A DNA stretch of 64,000 bases from Bacteroidales bacterium. Lineage in GTDB: Bacteria > Bacteroidota > Bacteroidia > Bacteroidales > UBA1715. How positions within the stretch are numbered: position 1 is the stretch's first letter; the number at the start of each line of letters is the position of its first letter. Below, piece by piece: positions 24,661-32,978 of this stretch. The stretch lies in assembly GCA_017516865.1 (NCBI GenBank), contig JAFXAU010000002.1, positions 1-64,000 of the forward strand, in the 5' to 3' direction. The notes below the pieces were generated by a model. The model searched no databases and was not told where the DNA came from. It was given only the letters and a program-made list of their open reading frames with translations. A program made the position numbers and the translations under genes.

Positions 24661-26223
24661 ATGGAGATAGCAAAACTGATAGAACGGTGCAGACAAGGCG
24701 ACGCGGCTGCTCTCGGGGAATTATATAAGACATACGCCAAACAAATGTATGGCGTGTGCAAACGCTATCTATCAGACAAGCAATCCATTAACGATGCCGT
24801 ACACGATTCGTTCGTGGTTATATACACCTCTCTTGATACATTACGCGACAACAGTAAGGCCGAAACTTGGATGATGTCGATTGCGCGAAACGTGGCATCG
24901 AAATACAAGGATTATTCGAAAGCCTTGCAGACTGTTTCACTTGAAAAATTAGACGAAAACGAAATTTTGGCAGAAGAAACACAGGAGAATGTGGTGAAAG
25001 AACTTTCTTCAAGCGAAATTGCCAGCTTGGTTGACAAACTGCCCGACGGCTATGGGAACATTTTCCGTCTTGCGGTGTTCGAAGGAATGTCGCACAAGGA
25101 AATCGCCGCCCAACTCGGCATTGAACCGCACTCGTCTTCGTCGCAGTTGGCACGGGCAAAGAAAATGCTCCGTTCAATGATTCTAAGAACTTGGCCGGCA
25201 CTGTTGTTGCTTCTTATTCCTGTTACGCTTCTTCTTCTCCGAAAAGAAAATCCTGTTGCCGACGAAACACAACCCGTTGCAACAACGCAGGAGGAAACGT
25301 CAGGCTCATTACCAACGGAACAAATACAAGAACAAGCACAAGAATCAGCACAAGAGCCAACAATTGTTCATCAACCAACACGGCAGACGAACAGACCTAT
25401 TGCAAATGTGCCACGGGAAACAACCGTCAGCATAAACGAACAAATTACACCCGATACGCTCACCGATATGCTTGCCCAAGAAGCAACCATTGCCGACACG
25501 TTGCACGACAACCTGCACCGTGATACAATTCAATTCTTCCCGAAAACGGAAACGCCGTATTACGACCTTGCCGACATATTCCCCGAAAAAACTGTCATCG
25601 TTGGCGACAAAACCGATGCACACAAATGGTCGTTAGGCGTTGCATACGCAGGAAGTTTTAACGAACAGACAATATCGGGAATGAAATATGAGGCCGATGA
25701 AACATTCACTGACTCCGAGACGTCGTCTGTTGAAGAGGAAGATGAATATCTACAGAATGGCACGAAGCCTATTTCATTGGCACTTACGATACGGTATAAA
25801 CAGAGCAGACGATTTGCTTTAGAAACAGGGATAAGTTACATCCGACATACTTATGATATAAAGATGACAATAAACAACAGCTTTTACAAGCGGTTGCAAA
25901 CAACTCACTATCTCGGCATACCAGTAAAAGGCATCTACAACTTGGCTACGGGCAAAAAATGGAGTCTCTACGGAAATCTTGCCATAACAATGGGCATTCC
26001 ACTCCACTCGCAAACATACATTGAAGGTAATTCACGCAACATGGCAGAAAACTGTGCATCATGGTTGTGGTTACCAAGTGCGGGACTTGGCATACAGTAC
26101 AATATTACACGAAACATTGGCATTTATGCAGAACCAAGCCTGCAATATCATATCCAGACGCGCTACAATATTAGGCATCCGTTCACTTTTTCATCACCTT
26201 TGGGAATAAAATTTCTTTGGTAA
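24661..26223 (+). CDS. ECF sigma factor fused to TM helix and outer-membrane beta-barrel
   Basis: 520 residues in one uninterrupted frame. Residues ~5-85 are sigma region 2 (LYKTYAKQMYGVCKRYL, DAVHDSFVVIYT, AETWMMSIARNVASKY). Residues ~118-172 are sigma region 4 (LVDKLPDGYGNIFRLAVFEG, SHKEIAAQLGI, SQLARAKKML). A membrane helix follows at ~178-193 (PALLLLLIPVTLLLL), then a Gln/Thr/Glu-rich linker (~194-320) and a ~200-residue beta-barrel ending in an aromatic residue (GIKFLW), as OMPs do. In Bacteroides, sigma factors pair with separate dual-membrane-spanning anti-sigma proteins (Dma type); here the sigma domains occupy the cytoplasmic end directly. Start at 24661, or 24652 nine bases upstream. 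Confidence 0.85.
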   Translation: MEIAKLIERCRQGDAAALGELYKTYAKQMYGVCKRYLSDKQSINDAVHDSFVVIYTSLDTLRDNSKAETWMMSIARNVASKYKDYSKALQTVSLEKLDENEILAEETQENVVKELSSSEIASLVDKLPDGYGNIFRLAVFEGMSHKEIAAQLGIEPHSSSSQLARAKKMLRSMILRTWPALLLLLIPVTLLLLRKENPVADETQPVATTQEETSGSLPTEQIQEQAQESAQEPTIVHQPTRQTNRPIANVPRETTVSINEQITPDTLTDMLAQEATIADTLHDNLHRDTIQFFPKTETPYYDLADIFPEKTVIVGDKTDAHKWSLGVAYAGSFNEQTISGMKYEADETFTDSETSSVEEEDEYLQNGTKPISLALTIRYKQSRRFALETGISYIRHTYDIKMTINNSFYKRLQTTHYLGIPVKGIYNLATGKKWSLYGNLAITMGIPLHSQTYIEGNSRNMAENCASWLWLPSAGLGIQYNITRNIGIYAEPSLQYHIQTRYNIRHPFTFSSPLGIKFLW

Positions 26224-26225
26224 CC

Positions 26226-26255
26226 ATGCAGTCTTTTGACTTTTTTCGGACTATA
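26226..26255 (+). promoter_or_regulatory. 30-bp repeated promoter element, copy 2
   Basis: An exact second copy of 24609-24638, starting three bases after the sigma-fusion stop codon and ending 34 bases before the next gene. It would drive the surface-protein genes that follow. Confidence 0.65.
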
Positions 26256-26289
26256 TAAGTAGAAAGTATTAATATTTAAATTTCAAAAA

Positions 26290-27210
26290 ATGAAAAAAAT
26301 TTTATTAACAGCCTTTTTAGGAATGAGTGCATTGTTGGTAAATGCACAGCAGTGGGCAGGAAGTACAACGACTGCGGACACGATATACAGACACGGCATG
26401 GTACGCATGATGCCAGACTCGGCAGGAGTACCTTTTTCGGAATGGACACCTTCGAGTTACAAAGTATACCGATACAACAATAGTGATTGGCGGTGGGAAT
26501 GGGTAAGTATTGAATGGGATGGCATTCACATGAGTAGACATGTTCCTGCTCCATCAAATAGCACAACAATAGGACATGGTACGTTTAGTTTTTATACGGG
26601 AAATCCTTATTACGACGGGAAACACTTGACATATAATAATCAAGGTGTTTTAGACTCTAACGGAAAAATCATTACAACAGATTCTGTTGTGGCACATAAT
26701 TTAAAAGCAACATATTCAATAAACGCTTCAACTGCAACTATAAATTCCATTTATGGTTCTTATGGCACATTCAGCAATAAAGTAACAGCACCGACCATTG
26801 CTGTAAATAACACTTCAGTTCCAACGAATTTTAAATTTGGAGTTACAGGCAAATCATATTTCTCTGATTTTGTGGGAATAGGCACAACAAACCTAACTGC
26901 TACTTCGGGATATAAATTAGCTGTTGACGGCGGCATATTGTGCGAGGAAGTTAAAGTTATAGCAAACGTGCCATCTGCTGACTATGTGTTTGAGAAAGAC
27001 TATAATCTGCGTACGCTCAACGAGGTTGAAGCGTTTGTGAACGAAAACAAACATCTGCCCGATGTGCCTTCGGCAAAGGAATTTAAAGAGAACGGCTACA
27101 AAATGGGCGATATGGATAATCTGTTGCTGCAAAAAATTGAAGAACTTACCCTCTACATAATAGAGCAACAGAAACAGATAGACGAATTGAAAAACAAACT
27201 GAATGAATAA
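26290..27210 (+). CDS. Secreted fibre-like protein with C-terminal coil
   Basis: 306 residues: signal peptide (LLTAFLGMSALLVNAQ), a beta-rich, Ser/Thr/Asn-rich middle, then the Bacteroidota tail-fibre or adhesin ending: GYKLAVDGGILCEEVKV, NEVEAFVNENKHLPDVPSAK, MDNLLLQKIEELTLYIIEQQ. Such ends resemble intramolecular-chaperone (peptidase S74-like) regions lacking clear catalytic residues and form trimeric coils. First gene after the second promoter repeat, so the likely head of a target operon of the sigma fusion. Confidence 0.75.
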   Translation: MKKILLTAFLGMSALLVNAQQWAGSTTTADTIYRHGMVRMMPDSAGVPFSEWTPSSYKVYRYNNSDWRWEWVSIEWDGIHMSRHVPAPSNSTTIGHGTFSFYTGNPYYDGKHLTYNNQGVLDSNGKIITTDSVVAHNLKATYSINASTATINSIYGSYGTFSNKVTAPTIAVNNTSVPTNFKFGVTGKSYFSDFVGIGTTNLTATSGYKLAVDGGILCEEVKVIANVPSADYVFEKDYNLRTLNEVEAFVNENKHLPDVPSAKEFKENGYKMGDMDNLLLQKIEELTLYIIEQQKQIDELKNKLNE

Positions 27211-27217
27211 TATAGCC

Positions 27218-28894
27218 ATGAAATATGTTGTTTACACTATATCGTTTGCAGTGCTTGCCGTGCAAGTTTTTTCGCAGGAAGTTGACGAAAAGACGGCAAA
27301 AATTGTGGCGGAGCATTTTTTTCTAAAAAATTATGGAACAAAGGCTTCGGTGGAAAATGTCCTTGTAAAACAATACAAAGGACATGAAAGTCTGTTTTTC
27401 TGCAATATGGATAAAGGCGGCTGGGTTGCTGTTCCTGCAAACCGCAACCTGAACCCCGTGGTTGCCCATTCCGATGAAGGACACATTGATTTATATGACG
27501 GACCAGATGCTTTTTGGGATTGGATGGAACAATACGAATTTGTTGCGGATATTGCAATGCAGGAAAAATGGCACAAAGAAGACCGACAGAAAAAATGGGA
27601 CGATCTGCTTGATGAGGCATTTGAGGATAAATATTTGTTGAAGAGTTATGTGGATTATACAGAATTACTTAGCACAGAGTGGGGGCAATCTCGAACAAAC
27701 GATAATACATATCATTGTCCGGGATATAATGTTTTAATGCCAAATATTGGATGTGACACATGTGCAGGACACACAAAAGCAGGATGTGTCGCTGTGGCAG
27801 TTGGACAAATAATGAATTACTGGGGATATTCTACAGGTACATATTCCGATTTTGATTGGTGGGATATGCCAAATTATTTATATGCATCAAACAATTCCAA
27901 TTTTTACAAAGAAAGTCATGCTATTTCATATTTATTTAAAAGGATAGGAGACCGTGTCAGTATGGTTTACGGTTGCGAAGAATCGGATGCTAATATGTCG
28001 AGAGCAGACTATGCTTTGGAAAAATTTGGATACAAAGACAATATGTCTCGAAAACTAAAAGCAACCCATACGTACAATGCTTGGGTGAACATACTAAAAA
28101 CAGAAATATTGGCAGAACGCCCTTTGTTATATTCTGCGGGAGATCATGTGTTTGTATGCGATGGTTATAGAACAGAAAATGATGAATTCCACTTCAATCT
28201 AGGTTGGGCATGGGGATGGGGAGTCTGGTATGATTTTGAAGATTTAGGAGAGATTAACAATCATAGTGAGTTTGGTTATACCATAATACATTCGTGTTTT
28301 GTGGGAATTCAACCGAATGTTTCAGCAAATGTTTCATTATCAAATCTTACAATTCAAACTACAAGTAGCGATACCTGGACGACAAACAATACATATCAGG
28401 CAAAAAATTATATTTCCGCAGCAGGTAATAACACTACGGTTTCTGTTCTTGATAGTTCTTCTTGCCGATTTATTGCTGGAGATAGCATTGTTTTAAAACC
28501 AGGATTCCATGCTCACGCTGGGACATCATTGTTATGTAAAATATTCAAGAGACCTGCTTTAAAAAGTTCTGAAATTTTAGAACTTAATGATTTGTCTATA
28601 ACTTCTTATAGTGATGAAGATAGTTCAAACGATAGCGCCAATAACAATACATGCGTATTGTTTGATATTTATCCTAATCCTACAAAAAATGAAATCACCA
28701 TAGATTTGAAAAATATGGCTGAAAATTCATTATGTTTGATTCAAATTTATAATTCTAATGGCATTCAAGTATATGAACAATCAGCAAATAATTCAATAAT
28801 AACGATTGACGTTTCAACATTTCCAATTGGACAGTATATTATTAACGTAAAAAGTAATTCTAAAATTTATTGCAAATCATTTATAAAAAAATAA
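27218..28894 (+). CDS. T9SS-sorted C10 (streptopain-like) cysteine protease
   Basis: 558 residues: signal peptide, a propeptide (~20-140), and a C10 papain-fold domain with catalytic Cys190 (KAGCVAVAVGQIMNYW) and His310 (SAGDHVFVCDGY), followed by NLGWAWGWGVWY. After a linker, the last ~80 residues are a type A T9SS sorting domain (FDIYPNPTKNEITIDL ... FIKK). It should be exported by Sec, secreted by T9SS and anchored or released. Related Bacteroides proteases are made with neighbouring inhibitor lipoproteins. Start at 27218, after an overlapping upstream ATG that lacks a signal. Confidence 0.9.
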   Translation: MKYVVYTISFAVLAVQVFSQEVDEKTAKIVAEHFFLKNYGTKASVENVLVKQYKGHESLFFCNMDKGGWVAVPANRNLNPVVAHSDEGHIDLYDGPDAFWDWMEQYEFVADIAMQEKWHKEDRQKKWDDLLDEAFEDKYLLKSYVDYTELLSTEWGQSRTNDNTYHCPGYNVLMPNIGCDTCAGHTKAGCVAVAVGQIMNYWGYSTGTYSDFDWWDMPNYLYASNNSNFYKESHAISYLFKRIGDRVSMVYGCEESDANMSRADYALEKFGYKDNMSRKLKATHTYNAWVNILKTEILAERPLLYSAGDHVFVCDGYRTENDEFHFNLGWAWGWGVWYDFEDLGEINNHSEFGYTIIHSCFVGIQPNVSANVSLSNLTIQTTSSDTWTTNNTYQAKNYISAAGNNTTVSVLDSSSCRFIAGDSIVLKPGFHAHAGTSLLCKIFKRPALKSSEILELNDLSITSYSDEDSSNDSANNNTCVLFDIYPNPTKNEITIDLKNMAENSLCLIQIYNSNGIQVYEQSANNSIITIDVSTFPIGQYIINVKSNSKIYCKSFIKK

Positions 28895-28898
28895 AGTT

Positions 28899-29435
28899 AT
28901 GAAGACAAGCATTTATGTATTATCGGCAGTCGTTATATTAGTGACGAGTTCCTGTAAAAAAAAGTTCGGAGACGGAGAAGGTGATGCCGAAGTGATTTTC
29001 AAATATAAAAATGAAGCCTATGCAAACTATGTTGGTGTTTCTTATTCTGAGAAAAAAAACAAAGTGGTCGGATATCCCGATTCTACAGGGAATACCCCCT
29101 CTTTGGGTTTAAACAGTTGTGCAGTGAAATGCTCTAATGGATATTATTACGCCTCTATAGAGGGGTGTTCTGCTAAGTCTATACGTGGATGCTATACAGA
29201 CATAACATTTAGCGAATATAAAGAGATATGGAAAACTATTGGAAACAAAGATATGCGAGATACACTAACCTCACGTGTAATAGATAGAGATCCGTATGCG
29301 GAGATATATAGTCTCCATTTTGATACTGTTTTATATAAACATGAAGGAGGCGTTTCTATTAATATCGACAAAATTAACGAAATGATAGAATCTGGCGAGT
29401 TATTTACGTATGATGGAGTTGAGAGGGTGAAGTAG
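28899..29435 (+). CDS. Lipoprotein, paralogue 1
   Basis: 178 residues with a lipoprotein signal (VILVTSSC, Cys19). Motifs shared with the next gene: FKYKNEAYANYVGVSYSEKK, NGYYYASIEGC, DTLTSRVIDRDP, INEMIESGELFTY. No known family recognised. It starts four bases after the C10 protease, so translation is probably coupled. By analogy with streptococcal and Bacteroides C10 loci it could be a protease inhibitor or substrate, but nothing in the sequence proves this. Confidence 0.75.
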   Translation: MKTSIYVLSAVVILVTSSCKKKFGDGEGDAEVIFKYKNEAYANYVGVSYSEKKNKVVGYPDSTGNTPSLGLNSCAVKCSNGYYYASIEGCSAKSIRGCYTDITFSEYKEIWKTIGNKDMRDTLTSRVIDRDPYAEIYSLHFDTVLYKHEGGVSINIDKINEMIESGELFTYDGVERVK

Positions 29436-29520
29436 TTGAGAGTTGAAAGACGAAAGTGGAGAGACGAGAGTAGAGAGACGAGAGTGGAGAGACGAGAGTG
29501 GAGAGTGGAGAGACGAGAGT
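29436..29520 (+). repeat. GA-rich minisatellite, copy 1
   Basis: Tandem units like GAGAGACGAGAGTG and close variants start right after a stop codon. The same unit occurs at 30091-30140 and, inverted, at 32979-33056. Confidence 0.8.
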
Positions 29521-29562
29521 AATTCAAAAATTTATTGTAAATCATTTATAAAACTATAAATT

Positions 29563-30090
29563 ATGAAAAAATATCTTTGGGTTTTAATTTCAATAATGAT
29601 TATTTCATTTTTACATTCTTGTAATAAAAATGATGATCTCGTTTGTGGACTGAGAGAAAACACTCTTTTATTTAAATACAAGGACGATAGTTATGCGAAT
29701 TACGTGGCTGTTGGATATTCTTCTAAAAAAAATAAAGTTGTTGCCTATCCTGATTCCAGCGAGCCTTTGTGTTGCAGTTTGATTTATCATGCAAGAAAGT
29801 GCCCAAATGGATATTATATAACAACTACAGTTGGTACTAATTCGTGTTGTATGACTAATATAACTGTCAATGAATATAAGGAAATATGGAAAGCGACTGA
29901 AGAGAAGGACATTCGCGACACATTAACATCTCGCGTGATTGATAGAGATCCATGTTTGGAAATATACAAATTTCCCAATGATTCTATTTTGCTTTATGAT
30001 TACCTTTGGAATAAAAATCTTGACAAAATCAACGAAATGATAGAATCTGGCGAGTTATTTACGTATGAAGGAGTTGAGAGAGTGAAGTAG
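29563..30090 (+). CDS. Lipoprotein, paralogue 2
   Basis: 175 residues, lipoprotein signal ending at Cys20 (ISFLHSC). About half identical to the preceding gene, with the same TSRVIDRDP and KINEMIESGELFTYEGVERVK ending; the DNA after the stop is also duplicated (GA-rich repeat). A tandem gene duplication. Cys-rich middle (PLCCSL, SCCM). Function unknown. Confidence 0.75.
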   Translation: MKKYLWVLISIMIISFLHSCNKNDDLVCGLRENTLLFKYKDDSYANYVAVGYSSKKNKVVAYPDSSEPLCCSLIYHARKCPNGYYITTTVGTNSCCMTNITVNEYKEIWKATEEKDIRDTLTSRVIDRDPCLEIYKFPNDSILLYDYLWNKNLDKINEMIESGELFTYEGVERVK

Positions 30091-30140
30091 TTGAGAGTTG
30101 AAAGACGAAAGTTGAGAGACGAGAGTGGAGAGACGAGAGT
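30091..30140 (+). repeat. GA-rich minisatellite, copy 2
   Basis: The same degenerate unit as 29436-29520, again directly after the stop of a paralogous lipoprotein gene, so probably duplicated along with it. Confidence 0.75.
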
Positions 30141-30169
30141 ATTATAGAACTATTTACTATGAAATAAAT

Positions 30170-30586
30170 ATGAAAAAAATTCTTGGAATCATTCTGTCCG
30201 TTTTAGGATTTGCAGGCTGTGATATTATTGGAAATACTGAAGAAGCATACGGCACTCCCTATGCTGAATTTGAGGTTAAAGGTTCTGTTACCGACGGCGC
30301 TAATCCTATTGAAAATGTGCAATTATCGTATGGAAATCCACAGTATGGAAATTATACATCTCCTTCAGACACGACCGATTCACAAGGAAATTATAATTTT
30401 GTGAATGTACTATTCCCAGAAAAATCCGCTTTTATGATTGTTGCAACTGATTTAAACGGGAAATATGAAAGCGACACAATAATTGACACGGTTTATAATT
30501 CCGATTTCTCAGGGAAAAAGAAAAACGATGATTGGTATTGTGGCAAAGCTTCAAAAACCGTAAACTTTACATTGAAAGAAAAATAA
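30170..30586 (+). CDS. rSAM-system lipoprotein 1
   Basis: 138 residues. Signal with lipobox GFAGC (Cys19), then AYGTPYAEFEVKGSVTDG and NPIENVQ, typical of the putative lipoproteins encoded beside radical SAM enzymes in the 'rSAM/lipoprotein system' of Bacteroidota. The middle looks like a carboxypeptidase-regulatory-like beta-sandwich. It ends KTVNFTLKEK. Probably the substrate or partner of the radical SAM enzyme two genes on. The ATG at 30170 is chosen as the start of the signal. Confidence 0.8.
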   Translation: MKKILGIILSVLGFAGCDIIGNTEEAYGTPYAEFEVKGSVTDGANPIENVQLSYGNPQYGNYTSPSDTTDSQGNYNFVNVLFPEKSAFMIVATDLNGKYESDTIIDTVYNSDFSGKKKNDDWYCGKASKTVNFTLKEK

Positions 30587-30636
30587 ATTCCAATCATTTT
30601 ATAAAAAAAGTTATTTTTGAAAGAAAATTAATTCTT

Positions 30637-31077
30637 ATGAAAAATATTCTCGGAAAACTATTGACCATATTAGGATTTGCAGGATGCAACATCCTTGGTG
30701 GTTGTTCTTATGCATATGGTACGCCTTACGCTGATTTTGAAGTTAAAGGAGTTGTTACCGACGGCAAAAATCCAATCGAGAACGTACAAGTCAAGTTAAT
30801 TCGTACATTCCAAGAACACGAAAGGGATTGGGGGAAAGCTGACACAACAAATAAACAAGGACAGTTTTCGTTACGATTTGGAGACGAAATTTTTGATACA
30901 TTACATTTAAAAGTAATAGCCACGGATTTAAACAATACGTATCAAAACGATACAAGTAAAATTGAATTTTTGTGGAGTGACGTAAAAAGGAACAAGAAAA
31001 AGAGAAAAGACGATTGGTATGACGGCAAAGCCACAAAAACGGTAAATTTCACATTGAAAGAGAAGAATGACAAGTAA
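30637..31077 (+). CDS. rSAM-system lipoprotein 2
   Basis: 146 residues, paralogous to the preceding gene: lipobox GFAGC, AYGTPYADFEVKGVVTDG, NPIENVQVK, KATKTVNFTLKEK. It overlaps the radical SAM gene by 11 bases, which ties its production to that enzyme. Longer middle region than copy 1 and an extra Cys pair (NILGGC). Confidence 0.8.
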   Translation: MKNILGKLLTILGFAGCNILGGCSYAYGTPYADFEVKGVVTDGKNPIENVQVKLIRTFQEHERDWGKADTTNKQGQFSLRFGDEIFDTLHLKVIATDLNNTYQNDTSKIEFLWSDVKRNKKKRKDDWYDGKATKTVNFTLKEKNDK

Positions 31078-32143
31078 GAAAATATCTTTTCGCAAACGAT
31101 TAGCTCTTGAGATAACAAAATTGACCAGAAAGGATGTGATTCAGCAACATCCGTTGCGGACGCTATTCTGGGAATGCACTCTCCGCTGCAATGCCGCCTG
31201 CCGCCACTGCGGAAGCGACTGCAAAGTTTCGCCCGTGCAAAAAGATATGCCTATCGCCGATTTTCTTCGAGTTATTGATTCTATTACCCCGCACGTGAAT
31301 CCCCACAATGTGCTGGTGATTCTCACCGGTGGCGAAGCCCTTGTCCGTAACGACATAGAACAATGTGGATTGGAACTCTATCGCCGTGGCTATCCGTGGG
31401 GAATTGTCAGCAACGGCTACTTATTGACGGAGCAACGGCTGCTCTCGTTGCGTAGAGCGGGCTTGCACGCAATGACAATCAGCATTGACGGATTTGAAGA
31501 AGCACACGATTGGCTCCGCGGCGTAAAAAACAGTTCTCAAAAAGCGTCGCAGGCGGTCAAACTACTTGCCCAAACTACCGATGTCGTGTGGGACGTGGTT
31601 ACCTGCGCCAACCAGAAAAATTTTGATTCGTTGAACGAATTTAAGGAATATCTCATCGGACTTGGCGTGAAACAATGGAGAATTTTCACCATTTTTCCTG
31701 TCGGTCGTGCTGCCGACAATCCCGAACTGCAACTGACCGACGAGCAATTCACAAAACTGATGCACTTTCTTGCCGACACACGCAAGGAAGGTCGCATACA
31801 CGTAAGTTACGGCTGCGAAGGTTTTCTTGGTGGCTACGAAGCCGAAGTCCGCGACGCATTCTATCATTGCGATGCAGGAATCACCGTCGGCTCCGTTTTG
31901 TCGGACGGTTCAATTTCCGCCTGTCCGAGCATACGGGCAAATTACAATCAAGGAAACATCTACCACGATGATTTTTGGACGGTGTGGGACACAAAATTCC
32001 AACAATTCCGCGACCGTTCGTGGATGAAAAAAGGTGACTGCACCGATTGCTCAATGTACCGCTATTGCGAAGGCAACGGTTTTCATCTCCGTGACGAAAA
32101 TGGCGATTTGCTGGTGTGCCATTATCATAGATTGGAAAGATAA
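31067..32143 (+). CDS. Radical SAM enzyme of rSAM/lipoprotein system
   Basis: 358 residues. CxxxCxxC cluster at Cys41/45/48 (CNAACRHC), TGGEALVRNDI, a SAM-binding region, and a Cys-rich C-terminal SPASM-like region (ACPSI, GDCTDCSMYRYCEGNG). It matches the radical SAM member of the rSAM/lipoprotein system, proposed to modify a lipoprotein made alongside it; the chemistry is undetermined. It is the last gene of the run that starts at 26290. Confidence 0.88.
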   Translation: MTSKKISFRKRLALEITKLTRKDVIQQHPLRTLFWECTLRCNAACRHCGSDCKVSPVQKDMPIADFLRVIDSITPHVNPHNVLVILTGGEALVRNDIEQCGLELYRRGYPWGIVSNGYLLTEQRLLSLRRAGLHAMTISIDGFEEAHDWLRGVKNSSQKASQAVKLLAQTTDVVWDVVTCANQKNFDSLNEFKEYLIGLGVKQWRIFTIFPVGRAADNPELQLTDEQFTKLMHFLADTRKEGRIHVSYGCEGFLGGYEAEVRDAFYHCDAGITVGSVLSDGSISACPSIRANYNQGNIYHDDFWTVWDTKFQQFRDRSWMKKGDCTDCSMYRYCEGNGFHLRDENGDLLVCHYHRLER

Positions 32144-32170
32144 ATCCCGTAAAACGAAGAATTATTTTTT

Positions 32171-32200
32171 TGTAGAGACGTGCCATGGCGCGTTTCTACA
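32171..32200. repeat. Palindromic repeat, copy 2
   Basis: TGTAGAGACGTGCC...TTTCTACA, a palindrome related to 24500-24528. It lies between the convergent radical SAM gene and rsmE, after a T run, so it may serve as a terminator. Confidence 0.7.
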
Positions 32201-32212
32201 ATTAGCATTTAT

Positions 32213-32914
32213 TTATTCATTCATCACCTCAACCGTATGCACGGCGGCAATGGCGGCGGTTTCGGTACGTAAACGGCTCTCGCCCAAACTAATGGGAATC
32301 CAGCCGTTTTGTCTGGCAAGTTCAATTTCTTTTACAGAAAAATCGCCTTCGGGGCCAATCAGAATGGTAATTTCGCCTTGTTTTTCAACAACATCGCGGA
32401 GCAATTGCTTTTCCTGATTTTCGCAATGGGCAATACATTTTTTGCCATTGAACGAATTAGCCAGCACGGTCTTTATGTCGGTCATTTCTGTTAAATTCGG
32501 CTTTGTCGCCTTGTACGATTGTTTCATTGCCGAAAGAACTATGCGTTCCACTCTTTCGAGATTTATGGTTTTTCGTTCCGAATTTTCGCACAAAAGCGGA
32601 ACTATCTCGTCAACACCGATTTCTACGGCTTTTTCAACGAAAAATTCAAAACGGTCAATATTTTTCGTCGGTGCCACGCACATTCGCACATAATAATTAT
32701 GCGAGCCGAAACGCTCCGTTTTCGAAACAATTTCGCACACGCAATCTCGTTTCCCGACGGAAACTATTTTCGCCGTGTACAGATTTCCGTTGCCGTCAAT
32801 CACGTGGATTTCGTCACCAACAGTTTTCCGCAAAACCTTTACGCAATGGCGGGCTTCCTCTTCGCCTAACACAATTGTGCGTTCGTCAATTTCGGTCGAA
32901 TAAAACAAATTCAT
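32213..32914 (-). CDS. rsmE: 16S rRNA (uracil1498-N3)-methyltransferase RsmE
   Basis: 233 residues. A SPOUT methyltransferase acting on U1498 of 16S rRNA. The PUA-like N-terminus (ARHCVKVLRKTVGDEIHVID) and the knot motifs ILIGPEGDFSVKE and SLGESRLRTETAAIAA are present. The ATG at 32914 is chosen; the longer frame runs through the promoter and the GA-rich repeat. Confidence 0.93.
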   Translation of the reverse strand: MNLFYSTEIDERTIVLGEEEARHCVKVLRKTVGDEIHVIDGNGNLYTAKIVSVGKRDCVCEIVSKTERFGSHNYYVRMCVAPTKNIDRFEFFVEKAVEIGVDEIVPLLCENSERKTINLERVERIVLSAMKQSYKATKPNLTEMTDIKTVLANSFNGKKCIAHCENQEKQLLRDVVEKQGEITILIGPEGDFSVKEIELARQNGWIPISLGESRLRTETAAIAAVHTVEVMNE

Positions 32915-32927
32915 TTTCTTTTTTTTA

Positions 32928-32935
32928 CAAAGGTA
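32928..32935 (-). promoter_or_regulatory. TAnnTTTG promoter for rsmE
   Basis: TACCTTTG on the minus strand, 13 bases before the rsmE start. Confidence 0.6.
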
Positions 32936-32978
32936 GAAAGTGTTTTGACATAAACCATTTATTGGGTTTATAATTCTT

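Noticed and set aside
24652..26223. Possibility that the sigma and barrel parts are two separate genes
   Set aside because: No stop, no internal start with a signal sequence and no frame change between the sigma region and the membrane helix; read as one frame. A sequencing error cannot be excluded from this data.
29436..30140. GA-rich repeats considered as a CRISPR array
   Set aside because: Units are short, degenerate and contiguous, with no unique spacers and no cas genes.
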